A stretch of 64,000 bases of DNA from Pleomorphomonas sp. JP5 (GCF_023721815.1 NZ_JAMDLI010000006.1:248001-312000); one strand, 5' to 3'; positions 1 to 9,539 are shown, counted from the first letter of the stretch. Numbers and translations: made by a program. Notes: generated by a model not told the origin, from the sequence alone.

Positions 1-1434
1 CTCAAGGCGCCGCCTCAGGTGGCGCCGGGCGCGCCCATTCCCGTCGAGACCACCGGCCGCCAGCTGCGCAATGACGGCATCGAGATCTGGCAGGGCGAAA
101 CCCAGATCGACTGGGGGCGGACGCTGGGCGAACTCGTGGCCGGCCAGGCGCTGAACGCGCCATCGGAGCCGGGCACCTATGATCTTGTCTACAAGGGCGA
201 AGATGCCTCCGGCGAGCGCAAGGAGAAGGCGCGCCTTTCCCTGGAGGTCGGGACGCCGCAAAAGAAGGCCGACGCCCATTCCGGGGCTGCGCCCGATCTA
301 GGCGAGGACGTCGCCTATTCGTGCGAGGGCCCGGCGCCCTGCCCGGTGTCCGACAGCGCTACCGGCCTCTCCTTCCTGCTGCCGGCCGGCTGGTGGACCG
401 ACCATCCGACGACGGAGGGTTACACGGCGGGGTCTCAGTCCGCCGGCGAGGCGTTTCCGCCGCGCGTCAACCTCTTCCGAACCGGCGGCGACGACACGCT
501 GGTCCTCGGTCCGCGCCAGTGGGTCGCCATGAACGGCCCCTGTGAGGAGGTGGGCGCGCTCGGCCAGTTCTGCATGTTCCAGAGCGCCGAGCCGCAGGTG
601 CTGGCCGCCTACCAGCTCGTCAAGGCGACGTTGAAATGGGACCCGCCGCGGCGCCAGTCGTCCCGGAGCGGCGACTGCGCCGATGGCGACGGCCATGGCC
701 CCGACGCCTGCGACAACGGCAAGGAAGCCGGCGCCAAGGCCTTTTCGGACTACCCGCACCGATGCCTGCCGGGCGACCGCACGGTTGCCAACTGCGACAT
801 GCGCGATGCGGCCACCAACCTGTTCTTCCACCTGCCCGAGACCTGGGTGGCGGAAGTCGAGCCCGCCAAGCCCTTTCCGCGCGCCGCGTTCGCCGAGCAG
901 GCAAGTTCGGCCCATTCGATCTTTCTCAACCCGAAAGACTGGCCTCTCGGCGAACGCGGCTGCGTTCCGACGCGTGTCGGCCAACTGTGCGCGGACCCCG
1001 ATCGGGGAGACGAGAGGCTTGCCCGCGTTCTGCAAACCCTGCAGTTCACGCTGACCACGGGGCAGGTGCTGCGCCGCTGCGGCGACGAGGACTGCGACTT
1101 CGCCCACCCCAACCCCCGGCTTTCGGGCCGGCTGCCGGCCCTCTGGTCGGTCGAGGTCGGCCGTCCGCTTCCCGACGGCCGGATCGCCACCTGGTTCTGG
1201 GATCGCGACCCCGCCGGCAACTTCAAGCTCATCGGCCTCAACCAGCCCGGCGGCGACAACTGCCTCGAGGCCGGACAGGGGCAGATGCTGTGCGAATTCT
1301 CGCCCTACATCTCGACGGACGAGTTCGACCTCATTCGCAAAAGCCTGAAGGTCGGCGCTGCCGCGTCAACCGGCTCCAGAACCGTAACGCCGGCCGAGTT
1401 CGACCGCGCCCTTGCCATCATCCGAGGGAACTGA
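1..1434 (+). CDS. Hypothetical protein with three divergent internal repeats (5' end outside window)
   Basis: The frame is open to the first base of the window, so the gene almost certainly begins upstream; a GTG at 19 is only the first in-window start codon. I do not recognise the family. After a Pro/Gly-rich N-terminal stretch the protein has three related segments (window codons about 100-205, 245-345 and 355-455). Each begins near paired cysteines, has a 'Leu-Pro-x-x-Trp' core and ends with a Cys close to 'G-Q-x-C'. The Cys content suggests an oxidised, extracytoplasmic protein. It ends 3 bp before the next gene, which also looks exported, so the two probably form an operon. Confidence 0.6.
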   Translation, partial: LKAPPQVAPGAPIPVETTGRQLRNDGIEIWQGETQIDWGRTLGELVAGQALNAPSEPGTYDLVYKGEDASGERKEKARLSLEVGTPQKKADAHSGAAPDLGEDVAYSCEGPAPCPVSDSATGLSFLLPAGWWTDHPTTEGYTAGSQSAGEAFPPRVNLFRTGGDDTLVLGPRQWVAMNGPCEEVGALGQFCMFQSAEPQVLAAYQLVKATLKWDPPRRQSSRSGDCADGDGHGPDACDNGKEAGAKAFSDYPHRCLPGDRTVANCDMRDAATNLFFHLPETWVAEVEPAKPFPRAAFAEQASSAHSIFLNPKDWPLGERGCVPTRVGQLCADPDRGDERLARVLQTLQFTLTTGQVLRRCGDEDCDFAHPNPRLSGRLPALWSVEVGRPLPDGRIATWFWDRDPAGNFKLIGLNQPGGDNCLEAGQGQMLCEFSPYISTDEFDLIRKSLKVGAAASTGSRTVTPAEFDRALAIIRGN

Positions 1435-1437
1435 CCC

Positions 1438-2298
1438 ATGCGCCGACACCTCGCAGCGACCTGCCTTGCCCTTCTGGCGACCGCTTCTTCCTCGTCCGCC
1501 GCGCTGGCCTGCAACAGCCCCGTCATCTCCATCGACGCAAGCGGACAGGCCGAGTTCATTTCCCCCGGCCGGGACGTGAAGCCGGACATGGAACGCATCT
1601 ACGGTGCGTCCCCGAACCCGGACGCGATTCTCGTCGTCGATGCCCGGACCCATCGGGGCACATGGATCGGGCGAACCGAATTGCCGGGGGTTCTGGCCGG
1701 CTTCGGCGCCCAGAGCGACGGCTACCTCTACTCCGGCCCCGATCATTGCCTGCCGCCCGGATTGCCGGTCGATCTGCCGGAGACCAGGCGACAGCCGGAC
1801 GAGCTTCCGCCCGGAAAGCCGCCGATCGACCTGTTCCCCGGCATCGCGCCCCGATCCGGCCTGTGGCAGGCCCGTCTTGGCAAGACGCGGCTCGAAGGCT
1901 GCCCGGCGCTGATGCAGCAGGCCTTTCCGAAATCGCCCGCCGATTTGCCGGCGGAGTGGCTGACGCCGCGAAAACTGACCTTCCAAAGGCCGTTCCATCC
2001 CGACCAGCTTGAAATGTCGCGCCGGCTTTCGGCGGAAGGCCTGAGCCGGATCACCTGGCGCAATGCCGGAGAGAACGCCTGGACGACCGAGGTCTTTCCC
2101 GAACTCTTCGGCCAGATCCCGGCGGGACAGGGCGCAGGCAGCAAGATGACCTGGCGGCTGACGCTGAAGAGCGAGACGGAAATCGAGCACCTCTCGACGG
2201 TCAGCATCGTTCTGCCCAAGGAAGCCGCCGCCGTGCTGGGCGGAAGCAACACCTGCCGTCTGGTGAGCCGAAACAGCTGGGTCAGGGTTTCCGACTGA
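1438..2298 (+). CDS. Exported hypothetical protein
   Basis: A 286-residue protein with a clear signal peptide: positively charged start (MRRH), a hydrophobic core rich in Ala/Leu, and a likely cleavage after Ala-Leu-Ala just before Cys25. The Cys placement also leaves room for a lipoprotein, although the lipobox is imperfect. No domain is recognised. It starts 3 bp after the upstream Cys-rich gene, which suggests co-expression and a shared envelope role (inference). Function unknown. Confidence 0.7.
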   Translation: MRRHLAATCLALLATASSSSAALACNSPVISIDASGQAEFISPGRDVKPDMERIYGASPNPDAILVVDARTHRGTWIGRTELPGVLAGFGAQSDGYLYSGPDHCLPPGLPVDLPETRRQPDELPPGKPPIDLFPGIAPRSGLWQARLGKTRLEGCPALMQQAFPKSPADLPAEWLTPRKLTFQRPFHPDQLEMSRRLSAEGLSRITWRNAGENAWTTEVFPELFGQIPAGQGAGSKMTWRLTLKSETEIEHLSTVSIVLPKEAAAVLGGSNTCRLVSRNSWVRVSD

Positions 2299-2348
2299 GC
2301 ACGGACACCTCAGCGCCCTATCCGACTGTCTCATTTATGGGTCCGCCA

Positions 2349-2368
2349 TTCTCTGCGAAAGCAGAGAA
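2349..2368. other. Perfect GAAA-loop hairpin
   Basis: An 8-bp perfect inverted repeat (TTCTCTGC/GCAGAGAA) closes a GAAA tetraloop 50 bp after the preceding stop codon. There is no T-run, so it is not a canonical Rho-independent terminator; it may still be an RNA processing or 3'-end structure. Confidence 0.4.
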
Positions 2369-2425
2369 GCTCGGGCAGGATGAGGCAGCCGGAGGGCCGG
2401 CCTGCCCCTCTCCAGGGACAGGACC

Positions 2426-3160
2426 ATGGCGCAGAACATCTACGACGACCCCGCGTTCTTCTCCGGCTACACGCAATATCCCCGGCAGGTGATCGGCCTC
2501 GACGGCGCCACCGAGTGGCCGCTTGTCAGGGCCATGCTGCCGTCCCTTGCCGGCAAGCGGGTGGCCGATCTCGGCTGCGGCTTCGGCTGGGCGGCGCGCT
2601 GGATGCGCGCGCAAGGCGCGGCGTCGGTCCATGGCTTCGACATCTCCGAGAAGATGATCGCCCGCGCCCATGAGGACACGCGCGATCCCGCCATCGCCTA
2701 CCGCATCGCCGATCTCGAGACGCTGGAACTGCCCGAAGCGGCCTTCGACCTCGTCTACAGCTCGCTGGCCTTCCACTATGTCAGGGACTTCCGCCGTCTG
2801 GTGCGCACCATCGCCGCCGCGCTGACGGCGGGCGGCGACCTCGTCTTCTCCATCGAGCACCCGATCCACATGGCGCCGGCCCATCCGCGCTGGATGGCCG
2901 ACGAAGACGGACGCCCGACATGGCCGGTCAACGGCTATAAGGCCGAGGGCGAGCGCCGCGTCGAGTGGTTCGTGAAAGATGTGCTGAAACACCACCGCAC
3001 CATGGCCACCACGCTCAACACCCTGATCGAGGAAGGTTTTGCCCTCCGCCGCATCGAGGAGTTCGCCCCGACGGCCGACGAGGTGCGCGCCGCCCCCGAC
3101 CTCACCGAGGCCGACACCGAGAAGCCGCTGATGCTGCTGGTCGCGGCCCGGCGGATCTGA
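2426..3160 (+). CDS. Class I SAM-dependent methyltransferase
   Basis: A 244-residue protein with a UbiE/COQ5-like methyltransferase fold. The SAM-binding motif I is seen as 'VADLGCGFGWAARW' near residues 46-59, followed by an acidic motif II region (GFDISEKMI) and the 'FDLVYSSLAFHYV' motif III/IV around residues 109-121. The substrate cannot be told from sequence. The purine-rich stretch AGGGACAGGA lies just upstream of the ATG. It is followed by a yccF-like gene on the same strand; the two are not obviously linked in function. Confidence 0.85.
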   Translation: MAQNIYDDPAFFSGYTQYPRQVIGLDGATEWPLVRAMLPSLAGKRVADLGCGFGWAARWMRAQGAASVHGFDISEKMIARAHEDTRDPAIAYRIADLETLELPEAAFDLVYSSLAFHYVRDFRRLVRTIAAALTAGGDLVFSIEHPIHMAPAHPRWMADEDGRPTWPVNGYKAEGERRVEWFVKDVLKHHRTMATTLNTLIEEGFALRRIEEFAPTADEVRAAPDLTEADTEKPLMLLVAARRI

Positions 3161-3259
3161 CCCGCGTCGAAAGACGAGCGGCGCACCGATTGCCCTCCCC
3201 GGCCACCATCCCCATTTACCATGCCGGCGGACCATCCCGCCTTCCCTGAGGGATCCATC

Positions 3260-3730
3260 ATGCGCTTTGCCGGCAATGTCATCTGGTTCCTGTTCGGAGG
3301 CGCCTTCACGGCGCTTCTCTGGCTGCTCGGCGCGGCGGTGTTCGCGCTGTCCATCGTCGGGCTGCCGCTGACGCGGGCGGCCATCGAGATGGCCAAGCTC
3401 AGCGCCTTCCCCTTCGGCAAGGACGTGGTCCACGTGCGCGAGCTCGACGGCAAGGGCGTGACGCCGGTCACCGCCGTCACCGGCACCGTCGGCTTCGTGT
3501 TCAACCTTCTCTGGCTTCTGACCTTCGGTCTGGCGCTCTGCCTGTCCTACCTCATGCTCGGCATCGTCTACTGCGTGACGATCATCGGCATCCCCTTCGG
3601 CCTGCAATGCTTCAAGCTGGCCGGCATCTCGCTATGGCCGATCGGCCGCCGCGTCGTCAGCATCGAACTGGCCGACGTCGCCCGCCGCCATGCCGCCGAG
3701 ACGACCTTCGCCCGACGACACGCCGGCTGA
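3260..3730 (+). CDS. YccF domain-containing membrane protein (copy 1)
   Basis: A 156-residue inner-membrane protein with two YccF-type halves. Each half has a hydrophobic hairpin followed by a conserved 'FP-FG/IPFG' turn, and the C-terminal part reads 'IPFGLQCFKLAGISLWPIGR', typical of the family. I start at the ATG at 3260 because GAGGGATC lies 5-10 bases upstream; an in-frame ATG at 3221 has no ribosome site. YccF proteins have no firmly established function. A paralogue lies at 12839-13369 and a short 3' fragment of this gene is repeated at 12649-12690. Confidence 0.85.
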   Translation: MRFAGNVIWFLFGGAFTALLWLLGAAVFALSIVGLPLTRAAIEMAKLSAFPFGKDVVHVRELDGKGVTPVTAVTGTVGFVFNLLWLLTFGLALCLSYLMLGIVYCVTIIGIPFGLQCFKLAGISLWPIGRRVVSIELADVARRHAAETTFARRHAG

Positions 3731-3735
3731 CGACC

Positions 3736-4635
3736 TCACACGGGCTTCGAGGGGAGCCAGCGAGTCCTGATCTCCAGCGGGTGGTCCGGCGACACCAGAT
3801 GTGGTGCGCTGTTGACGCTGTTGGGCGGGCCGCTCAGAGGTTCGACGCAGGTGGCGTCGTCCGGCTTGTCGAAGACCACCATCGACGCATGGGTCGAGGT
3901 CATCTCCATCGCCAGAAGGTCAGGCCAGATCAGACGCGCGCGCATCGTGCCATCGAAGCCGAAGCAATCGTCCCACGGGCCCGGGCTCACGGCGACGCGG
4001 CGGCCGGTGGGAACGTCATCCGCGCCCGGCTCTTCCTGCCAGTCGGCGGCGAACTCGATCTTCAGGCGATCGCTCGCCCCCTCGACATCCTTGCGGAACC
4101 AAGGATGCCAGCCGGCCGCCGCCGGGAAGGGCGTGTCGGCGCCGGCGACCTTGAGAGCAATGTCGAGCCCGCCATCGACAATGGCGAAGGTTTGCAGCAC
4201 CTCGCCCCGCCAGGGCCAGGGATCGGCGAGAGCAAAGCGGAAGGACGCCCGGTCGGCGGTTGCCTCCACCACCTCCCAAGGCGCGAAGCAGGCCATGCCA
4301 TGCAGGGCATGCGGCGGCTTGTTCACCGGCAGCTCATGAACCTTGCCGAGATGGGACAGGCGACCATCGCGCATGCGGCCGACCCAGGGGATCATCGGGA
4401 AGGAGCCATACTGGAACGCCCGGCGCTCGGGCGTCCACTGACGCAGCACTTCATGGCCGAAGAAGGTCAGCGACGTCATCCGGCAACCATCGGATGGCCG
4501 GATGACCAGGGAGATATCGCCTTTGCCAAGGCGAACGGTCTCGCCGCGCGGGCCGGGCCAGGGCGCATCGAAGGCGCGACGGACGGCGAGATGACCTTCG
4601 TCGGGCGCCAGGGCGTTGGGTGACGTCACCATCAT
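3736..4635 (-). CDS. Aldose 1-epimerase family protein (putative sulfosugar mutarotase)
   Basis: A 299-residue galactose-mutarotase-like protein, last gene of the sulfosugar-type operon. Family features include 'FPMIPWVGRMRDG', the conserved 'HGMACFAPW' with its catalytic-type His, and 'AAGWHPWF'. The start ATG overlaps the stop codon of the MFS gene upstream as ATGA, indicating coupled translation. Enzymes of this family interconvert alpha and beta anomers of free sugars; E. coli YihR does this for sulfoquinovose (known). Its place beside YihT/YihV/YihU-like genes suggests the same job here (inference). Confidence 0.8.
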   Translation of the reverse strand: MMVTSPNALAPDEGHLAVRRAFDAPWPGPRGETVRLGKGDISLVIRPSDGCRMTSLTFFGHEVLRQWTPERRAFQYGSFPMIPWVGRMRDGRLSHLGKVHELPVNKPPHALHGMACFAPWEVVEATADRASFRFALADPWPWRGEVLQTFAIVDGGLDIALKVAGADTPFPAAAGWHPWFRKDVEGASDRLKIEFAADWQEEPGADDVPTGRRVAVSPGPWDDCFGFDGTMRARLIWPDLLAMEMTSTHASMVVFDKPDDATCVEPLSGPPNSVNSAPHLVSPDHPLEIRTRWLPSKPV

Positions 4636-5969
4636 GATTTCCTCTGAAGTGAGAGCTGCTCGGACGGCTCCTGGATGGCGAAGACCGAAACGAGCGAAAT
4701 GCCCGAGATGATCGCGATATATCCGGCCACCAACCACGGCGCCCCATGCCCCCAATGCAGCAGACCGGCGGCGATGAGCGGCGTCAGGCCGCCGAGAATG
4801 GCCGAAAACTGGTAGGCGAAGGACAGGCCGGTGTAGCGCACGTCGGTTCCGAACATGCGGGCGAACATCGTCGGCTGAACCGCGAACATCGTTGTCGGGC
4901 CGAGATTGTAGGCGAGGATGAAGGCAATCCAGATCAGCGGTTGCCGTCCGCTGTCCAGCAGCATGAAGAAGGGGAAGGCCAGCACAAGGCAGAAGGTCGC
5001 CCCGGCGATGTAGATCCGGCGCAGCCCCACCCGATCCGAAATCGCGCCGATCAACGGGCACACGACGATGCCGATCGCCGAGGCGATCAACATGCCGGTC
5101 AACGGCATTTCACGGCCGAGGCCGACCTGCGTCGCCACGTAGGCGATACCAAAGGCGTTGATCGCATTGGACGAAACGGTCTCGGCCAGTCGCGCGCCGA
5201 GTGCGAGCATGATTTCGCGGGGGTGCTGACGCAGCAAGGTGACGATCGGCAGCGGCTGGCGTTTGCCCTTGGCCTCGCGCTCCCGCCGCAGGCGCGCCGC
5301 CTTGAACTCGGGCGTTTCCTCGGTGTGCAGGCGGATCATCAGGCCGACGACCAGCATGACGGAGGCCAGAAGGAAGGGAATGCGCCATCCCCAGCTGAGG
5401 AAGGCTTCATCGCCGAGCAGTCCGGTACAGAGCGCAAAGACGCCAGTGGCGAGCATGATGCCGACGGAAGCGGCGGTCTGCGGCAGCGAGCCATAGAATC
5501 CCCGCCGATGCTTCGGCGCCGACTCGATGGTCATGAGGGCTGCCCCACCATACTCGCCGCCAAGCCCGAAGCCCTGGATGAGGCGCAGAACGACAAGCAA
5601 GACGGGCGCGGCCACGCCGATCTGCTCGTATGTCGGCAGCAGTCCGACAAGGAATGTCGAAGTGCCCGTGATGAGCAACGTGGCGATCAGCGTCGCCTTG
5701 CGCCCGACGCGGTCCCCGTAGTGCCCGAACACCAGGCCGCCCAGCGGCCTTGCGAAGAAACCGACGCCAAAGGTGGCGAAGGCGGCGATGAGGGCCAGCC
5801 CCGGATCGGCGCCGGGAAAGAACAGCTTGCCGAGCACCAGCCCGGACGCGGTTCCGAAGACGAAAAAATCATACCACTCCAGAAGCGCACCGGCGAAACT
5901 GGCAGCAACGACGCGGTTGAGCTCTCTCTTTCCGAGATGCGGCTCTGGCTCGGGGGTAACTTTGCCCAC
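4632..5969 (-). CDS. MFS transporter, metabolite:H+ symporter (ProP/KgtP-like) family
   Basis: A 445-residue transporter with about 12 membrane segments. The N-terminal 'ALLEWYDFFVFG' and the loop 'GHYGDRVGRKATL' are hallmarks of the MHS subfamily, which moves organic acids and zwitterions with protons. The start is a GTG at 5969 preceded by GAGGAGGAGAGG. It lies between the reductase gene and the epimerase gene in the operon. It could import the sulfosugar or exchange the three-carbon sulfonate product; MHS members prefer charged solutes, which fits a sulfonate (inference). Confidence 0.85.
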   Translation of the reverse strand: MGKVTPEPEPHLGKRELNRVVAASFAGALLEWYDFFVFGTASGLVLGKLFFPGADPGLALIAAFATFGVGFFARPLGGLVFGHYGDRVGRKATLIATLLITGTSTFLVGLLPTYEQIGVAAPVLLVVLRLIQGFGLGGEYGGAALMTIESAPKHRRGFYGSLPQTAASVGIMLATGVFALCTGLLGDEAFLSWGWRIPFLLASVMLVVGLMIRLHTEETPEFKAARLRREREAKGKRQPLPIVTLLRQHPREIMLALGARLAETVSSNAINAFGIAYVATQVGLGREMPLTGMLIASAIGIVVCPLIGAISDRVGLRRIYIAGATFCLVLAFPFFMLLDSGRQPLIWIAFILAYNLGPTTMFAVQPTMFARMFGTDVRYTGLSFAYQFSAILGGLTPLIAAGLLHWGHGAPWLVAGYIAIISGISLVSVFAIQEPSEQLSLQRKS

Positions 5970-6086
5970 GACCTCTCCTCCTCTTCTCCCAGGGATCGCC
6001 CGAGCGCGCGGTGCGCGACCGGGCCTTTCGGCCGATCCAGTCGCGGCCCGTCGGACGATGACGGACCGCGACGGACCATGATGAGG

Positions 6087-6959
6087 TCAGGGCTTCGGCG
6101 TCAGCGGCGCGACGACCGCCGCAGCATCCTCGCGGCCGTGGCCGGCCGCCCTCGCCAGCGCGAATGCCGCCGAGGCCGCTGCGGAAACCGGCGTGGGCAC
6201 GCCACGGCGGGCGGCGGTATCGACCGAAAGACGCAGGTCCTTGGCGGCCAGATCCACCGAGAAGCGGGCGCCGAAATCTCCAGACATGACGTTGTCGAGC
6301 CTGAGTTCGGCCTGCGTCGACCACCCTCCAGTGGTCGCCAGCGCCGCGGCGAAGGTCGAAGCGTCGATGCCCGTGGCCCTGGCCAGCAGCCAACCCTCGG
6401 CCAGGATGGCCAGATTGCTCATGCCGATCAGGTTGGAGATCAGCTTGAACATGGTCGCCCCCTCGATCGACCCCATGTCGAACACCGTGCTCGACATGTG
6501 GGAGAGCAAGGGTTCGATCCGCTGGACGGCCGGCGCCGATCCACCGACGAACACCGGTATCTCGCCTTTCTCGGCGAGGGCCGGCGTCTTGCCGAGGGTA
6601 CAGGCGACGAACTCCACCCCGCAGTCCCTTTTCAGGCGATCGGCGATGCGCCGGGACGTTCCCGGATCGATCGTCGAAAGGTCGACGGCGACGGTCTCGG
6701 GCGAGAGCTGGCCGGCCTGCTCCTGCCAGAAGGCCTCGACCAGCTCGGGCGTCGGCAGGCAGGAGAACACTACGTCCTGCCCCCCGACCGCCTCGCCGGC
6801 CGTTGACGCGGCCTCCGCGCCGGCGGCCACGGTGGCGGCCACCGCCTGCGCCGACAGATCGTAGACGGCAAGGCGCCATGGACCGCTGGCCAGACACCGG
6901 GCAACCGCCCCTCCCATGGCCCCAAGGCCGATGAACCCAATCTTGCCGAGCGCCTTCAC
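6087..6959 (-). CDS. Beta-hydroxyacid dehydrogenase family NAD(P)-dependent reductase (YihU-like)
   Basis: A 290-residue protein with an N-terminal Rossmann motif 'IGFIGLGAMGGAV', and the family Lys in 'KLISNLIGMSN' (residues about 165-175). Where 3-hydroxyisobutyrate dehydrogenases have a Ser-Gly-Gly substrate loop, this protein reads 'LGKTPALAEKGE', closer to the 'GRT' loop I recall for sulfolactaldehyde reductase YihU. The GTG start overlaps the stop of the upstream MFS gene (GTGA). The likely role is reduction of 3-sulfolactaldehyde to 2,3-dihydroxypropane-1-sulfonate (inference from context and loop). A generic hydroxyacid dehydrogenase remains possible. Confidence 0.8.
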   Translation of the reverse strand: MKALGKIGFIGLGAMGGAVARCLASGPWRLAVYDLSAQAVAATVAAGAEAASTAGEAVGGQDVVFSCLPTPELVEAFWQEQAGQLSPETVAVDLSTIDPGTSRRIADRLKRDCGVEFVACTLGKTPALAEKGEIPVFVGGSAPAVQRIEPLLSHMSSTVFDMGSIEGATMFKLISNLIGMSNLAILAEGWLLARATGIDASTFAAALATTGGWSTQAELRLDNVMSGDFGARFSVDLAAKDLRLSVDTAARRGVPTPVSAAASAAFALARAAGHGREDAAAVVAPLTPKP

Positions 6960-8392
6960 AGGGACGCCTCCTTCTTGGACATGAGGGCGAGCGCCGCCGC
7001 GTCCTCGGCATCGACGTTGACGCCGATCGGCTCCCAGCGAATGAACAGGCAGGTCAGGAAGCCCACCAGCGGCACGGCGGCCAGCCAGTAGAAGGCGTCG
7101 GTGTTCAGGGACGACCACAGGATCGGCCAGAAGATCAGGCCGGCGATGGCTCCGGTGCGCATGATCGCCCGGGCGAAGCCGACGCCCGCCGGCCGCAGGC
7201 TGGGCGGGTAGGACAGCGTCGCGATGGTCATGCCGAGGCCGCCGGGACCGGAGGAGTGGAAGAAGATGATCGATCCGAGCAGGGAGAGCGAGAACCAGGG
7301 ATTGGCCTTGCCCCAGGTGCCGAGAATGATCAGGGCGATGAACACCATGGCGAAGCCGAACATGGACTGCCGGCGGGCGCCGAACTTGTGCACGACCACC
7401 GACCCGATGGCGCCACCGGTGACGCCGCACAGGAAGTTGACGGCAGCCGAACCCCAAAGGGCGTTGGAGAGGCCACCGGCGAGGATGCCGGCCAGGGTCA
7501 TCGGCAGATAGACGCCGACGGCGTTGTACTGCCAGGCCTGCATGGTGGCGACCACGCAGCCGAGCACCGTCCTACGGCCATATGGCCCCTTGAACAGGAC
7601 GCCATAGGCGCCGTCCGACTTCTTGATCGCCGCCTCGCCGGCTGAGGCATCGGCCGCCACGTCGGCCGAAACGCCATAACGCGTCTGCAGAATTTCGCGC
7701 GACAGGTCGAAGCGGTTGGCACGGGCCGCCCACATGGCCGACTCGCCGATGAACACCCAGCGCAGCACCATCACCAGCACGCCGAAGCCGGCGCCGAGCA
7801 GGATGCCCCAGCGCCACAGCTCTGGTTCGGACACCGACCAGGCGACGAGCGGAATCAGCACCAGATAAACGACCGTGGTCGAGATGTACCAGCCCATCTG
7901 CCAAAGGTTGACCGAGGTGCCCGACTTCTTCGAGGAAGCGCCGCGCAGTTCGGCAACAGCCGATGTCGCCAGCGGGAAGTCGATGCCGAGGCCGACGCCC
8001 ATGATGATGCGGCAGATCAGCACCTGCCAGATCGACGAGGCAAAGGCGACGGCGGCGGCGCCGATGACGCAAAGCCCCATGCCGACCACGAAGGCCTTGC
8101 GCTGGCCGAGGCTGTTGATGATCCGGTTCGACAGAAGACCGCCGATCAGCGCGGAGACCAGCACCGACGCATTCACGGTGGCCGCCAGACCGGGCGAGAT
8201 GCCGAACTGGGCGGCGATGTACTTGTTGCCGAAGCCGATCATTGCCGCCTGATAGGCGTCGATGAGGATGCCGCCCAAGGCCACGAGCGTGATGAACAAG
8301 CCCGAGTATTTGGCGGGATGGCTGTTGACGAGGTCAACCACGTCCTGCGGCCGCCGGATCACGTGCGGCGCGTTTTGGGAGATCGCTGTCAT
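6956..8392 (-). CDS. MFS transporter (sugar-porter-like)
   Basis: A 478-residue protein with about 12 membrane segments and a long central cytoplasmic loop. The frame extends up to a TTG at 8497, but that would begin inside the preceding dehydrogenase gene; I choose the ATG at 8392 because the membrane fold begins soon after and no other in-frame start lies between. It differs from the MHS-type transporter at 4632-5969, so the operon has two unrelated carriers, perhaps one for uptake of the sugar and one for export of the sulfonate (inference). Confidence 0.82.
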   Translation of the reverse strand: MTAISQNAPHVIRRPQDVVDLVNSHPAKYSGLFITLVALGGILIDAYQAAMIGFGNKYIAAQFGISPGLAATVNASVLVSALIGGLLSNRIINSLGQRKAFVVGMGLCVIGAAAVAFASSIWQVLICRIIMGVGLGIDFPLATSAVAELRGASSKKSGTSVNLWQMGWYISTTVVYLVLIPLVAWSVSEPELWRWGILLGAGFGVLVMVLRWVFIGESAMWAARANRFDLSREILQTRYGVSADVAADASAGEAAIKKSDGAYGVLFKGPYGRRTVLGCVVATMQAWQYNAVGVYLPMTLAGILAGGLSNALWGSAAVNFLCGVTGGAIGSVVVHKFGARRQSMFGFAMVFIALIILGTWGKANPWFSLSLLGSIIFFHSSGPGGLGMTIATLSYPPSLRPAGVGFARAIMRTGAIAGLIFWPILWSSLNTDAFYWLAAVPLVGFLTCLFIRWEPIGVNVDAEDAAALALMSKKEASL

Positions 8393-8486
8393 ATACGTAG
8401 CCCCAAACTGGGTGTTGATGACGACTGGACCGAAGCCGAAGACCGGGGCGCCCTGCGAGGCCGCCGGGCCGAACGGCCACCTCCAG

Positions 8487-9494
8487 TTATTTATCAAATG
8501 AAATCATGACCTTGATCGACGACGGCTCTTTGGCGCGCACATAGGCCTCTGCCGCTTTTTCGACCGGGAACACATCGGTGATGAGGCCGTCCGTCATGAA
8601 CGAGCCGGCTTCCAGCCAACCGATCGCCGCGTCGAAATCCGCCGGCACATACATGCCCGAGCTGAGAAGATCGCGCTCGAACCGCTGCATCATCGGCAGC
8701 GGAATCTCGCGCGGCCCGGTGGGAACGCCCATGCAGACCACCGGACCACCGGCCATCACCCGCTTGCAGGCATCCATCAGCGTTGCCGCCGAGGCGACGA
8801 CATCGATCACCGCGGTGAACATCTCGTCGGCCGGCAACTCGCCGGGAGCGAAGACCCGGGCCGCCCCGAAGGTCAAGGCGAGCTTCCTCTTGCTCTCGTC
8901 GGGCTCGATCGCCGTGATCCGGGACGCTCCCATCAGGCGCAGGGCCTGCACCACCGACAGGCCGATCGTGCCGCAACCGATCACCAGAACGTCTTCGCGC
9001 GCTTCGCTCGGAACGCGGCTGACGCAATGGTGGGCACAGGCGGCCGGCTCGGCGAAGGCCAGCTTGTCGAGCGGCAGATCGGCCGACGCCCGATGCAGGT
9101 TGCGCGCCTTGACCACCAGCGACGAACGCCCGTAGCCGGGGGCGCGAAAGCCGGCGACCATCGGCGGTTCGCAGAGGTTGTAGCGGCCGGAAAGACAGGC
9201 CCGGCATTTCATGCAAGGCTGGATGGGGTCGGCAACGACATGATCGCCGACCTGGACGCAGGTGACCCCTGCACCGACTTCGTCGACCACGGCCGAAATC
9301 TCGTGCCCGGTCACCATCGGCGGCTTGGCGAACGGATGCCCACCGGCAAGAACGTGAAGCTCCGAACCGCAAATACCGAGATGGGACAGCCGCAACCGAA
9401 CCTCGCCTTCGCCGAGGGGCGGAAGCTCGATCTCCTCCTTGCGGCAGCTCACCTTGCCTATTTCGGGAAAAAACACTTCCGAAACAACAGTCAT
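8487..9494 (-). CDS. Zinc-dependent alcohol/polyol dehydrogenase
   Basis: A 335-residue medium-chain dehydrogenase. Catalytic-zinc ligands are visible in 'GICGSELH' and 'VTGHE'; the structural-zinc cluster is 'CMKCRACLSGRYNLC' near residues 91-105; the nucleotide-binding motif is 'VLVIGCGTIGLS'. The start is the ATG at 9494, with GGAGGAG five bases upstream; a TTG at 9512 would swallow that site. The fold groups with threonine/sorbitol/idonate dehydrogenases. It has no counterpart in the E. coli yih cluster. Possible roles are oxidation of a sulfo-polyol to sulfofructose, which would replace the missing isomerase, or a second route for sulfolactaldehyde (both inference). Confidence 0.85.
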   Translation of the reverse strand: MTVVSEVFFPEIGKVSCRKEEIELPPLGEGEVRLRLSHLGICGSELHVLAGGHPFAKPPMVTGHEISAVVDEVGAGVTCVQVGDHVVADPIQPCMKCRACLSGRYNLCEPPMVAGFRAPGYGRSSLVVKARNLHRASADLPLDKLAFAEPAACAHHCVSRVPSEAREDVLVIGCGTIGLSVVQALRLMGASRITAIEPDESKRKLALTFGAARVFAPGELPADEMFTAVIDVVASAATLMDACKRVMAGGPVVCMGVPTGPREIPLPMMQRFERDLLSSGMYVPADFDAAIGWLEAGSFMTDGLITDVFPVEKAAEAYVRAKEPSSIKVMISFDK

Positions 9495-9539
9495 CTTCTC
9501 CTCCACTGACAATTCAATCTCAAGAGAGTCGGGCGTCCC

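Noticed and set aside
4746-6806. Long plus-strand frame of 686 codons opposite the MFS and reductase genes
   Set aside because: It is a GC-driven mirror frame, rich in Arg/Gly/His/Asp with no domain; the minus strand has two clear families.
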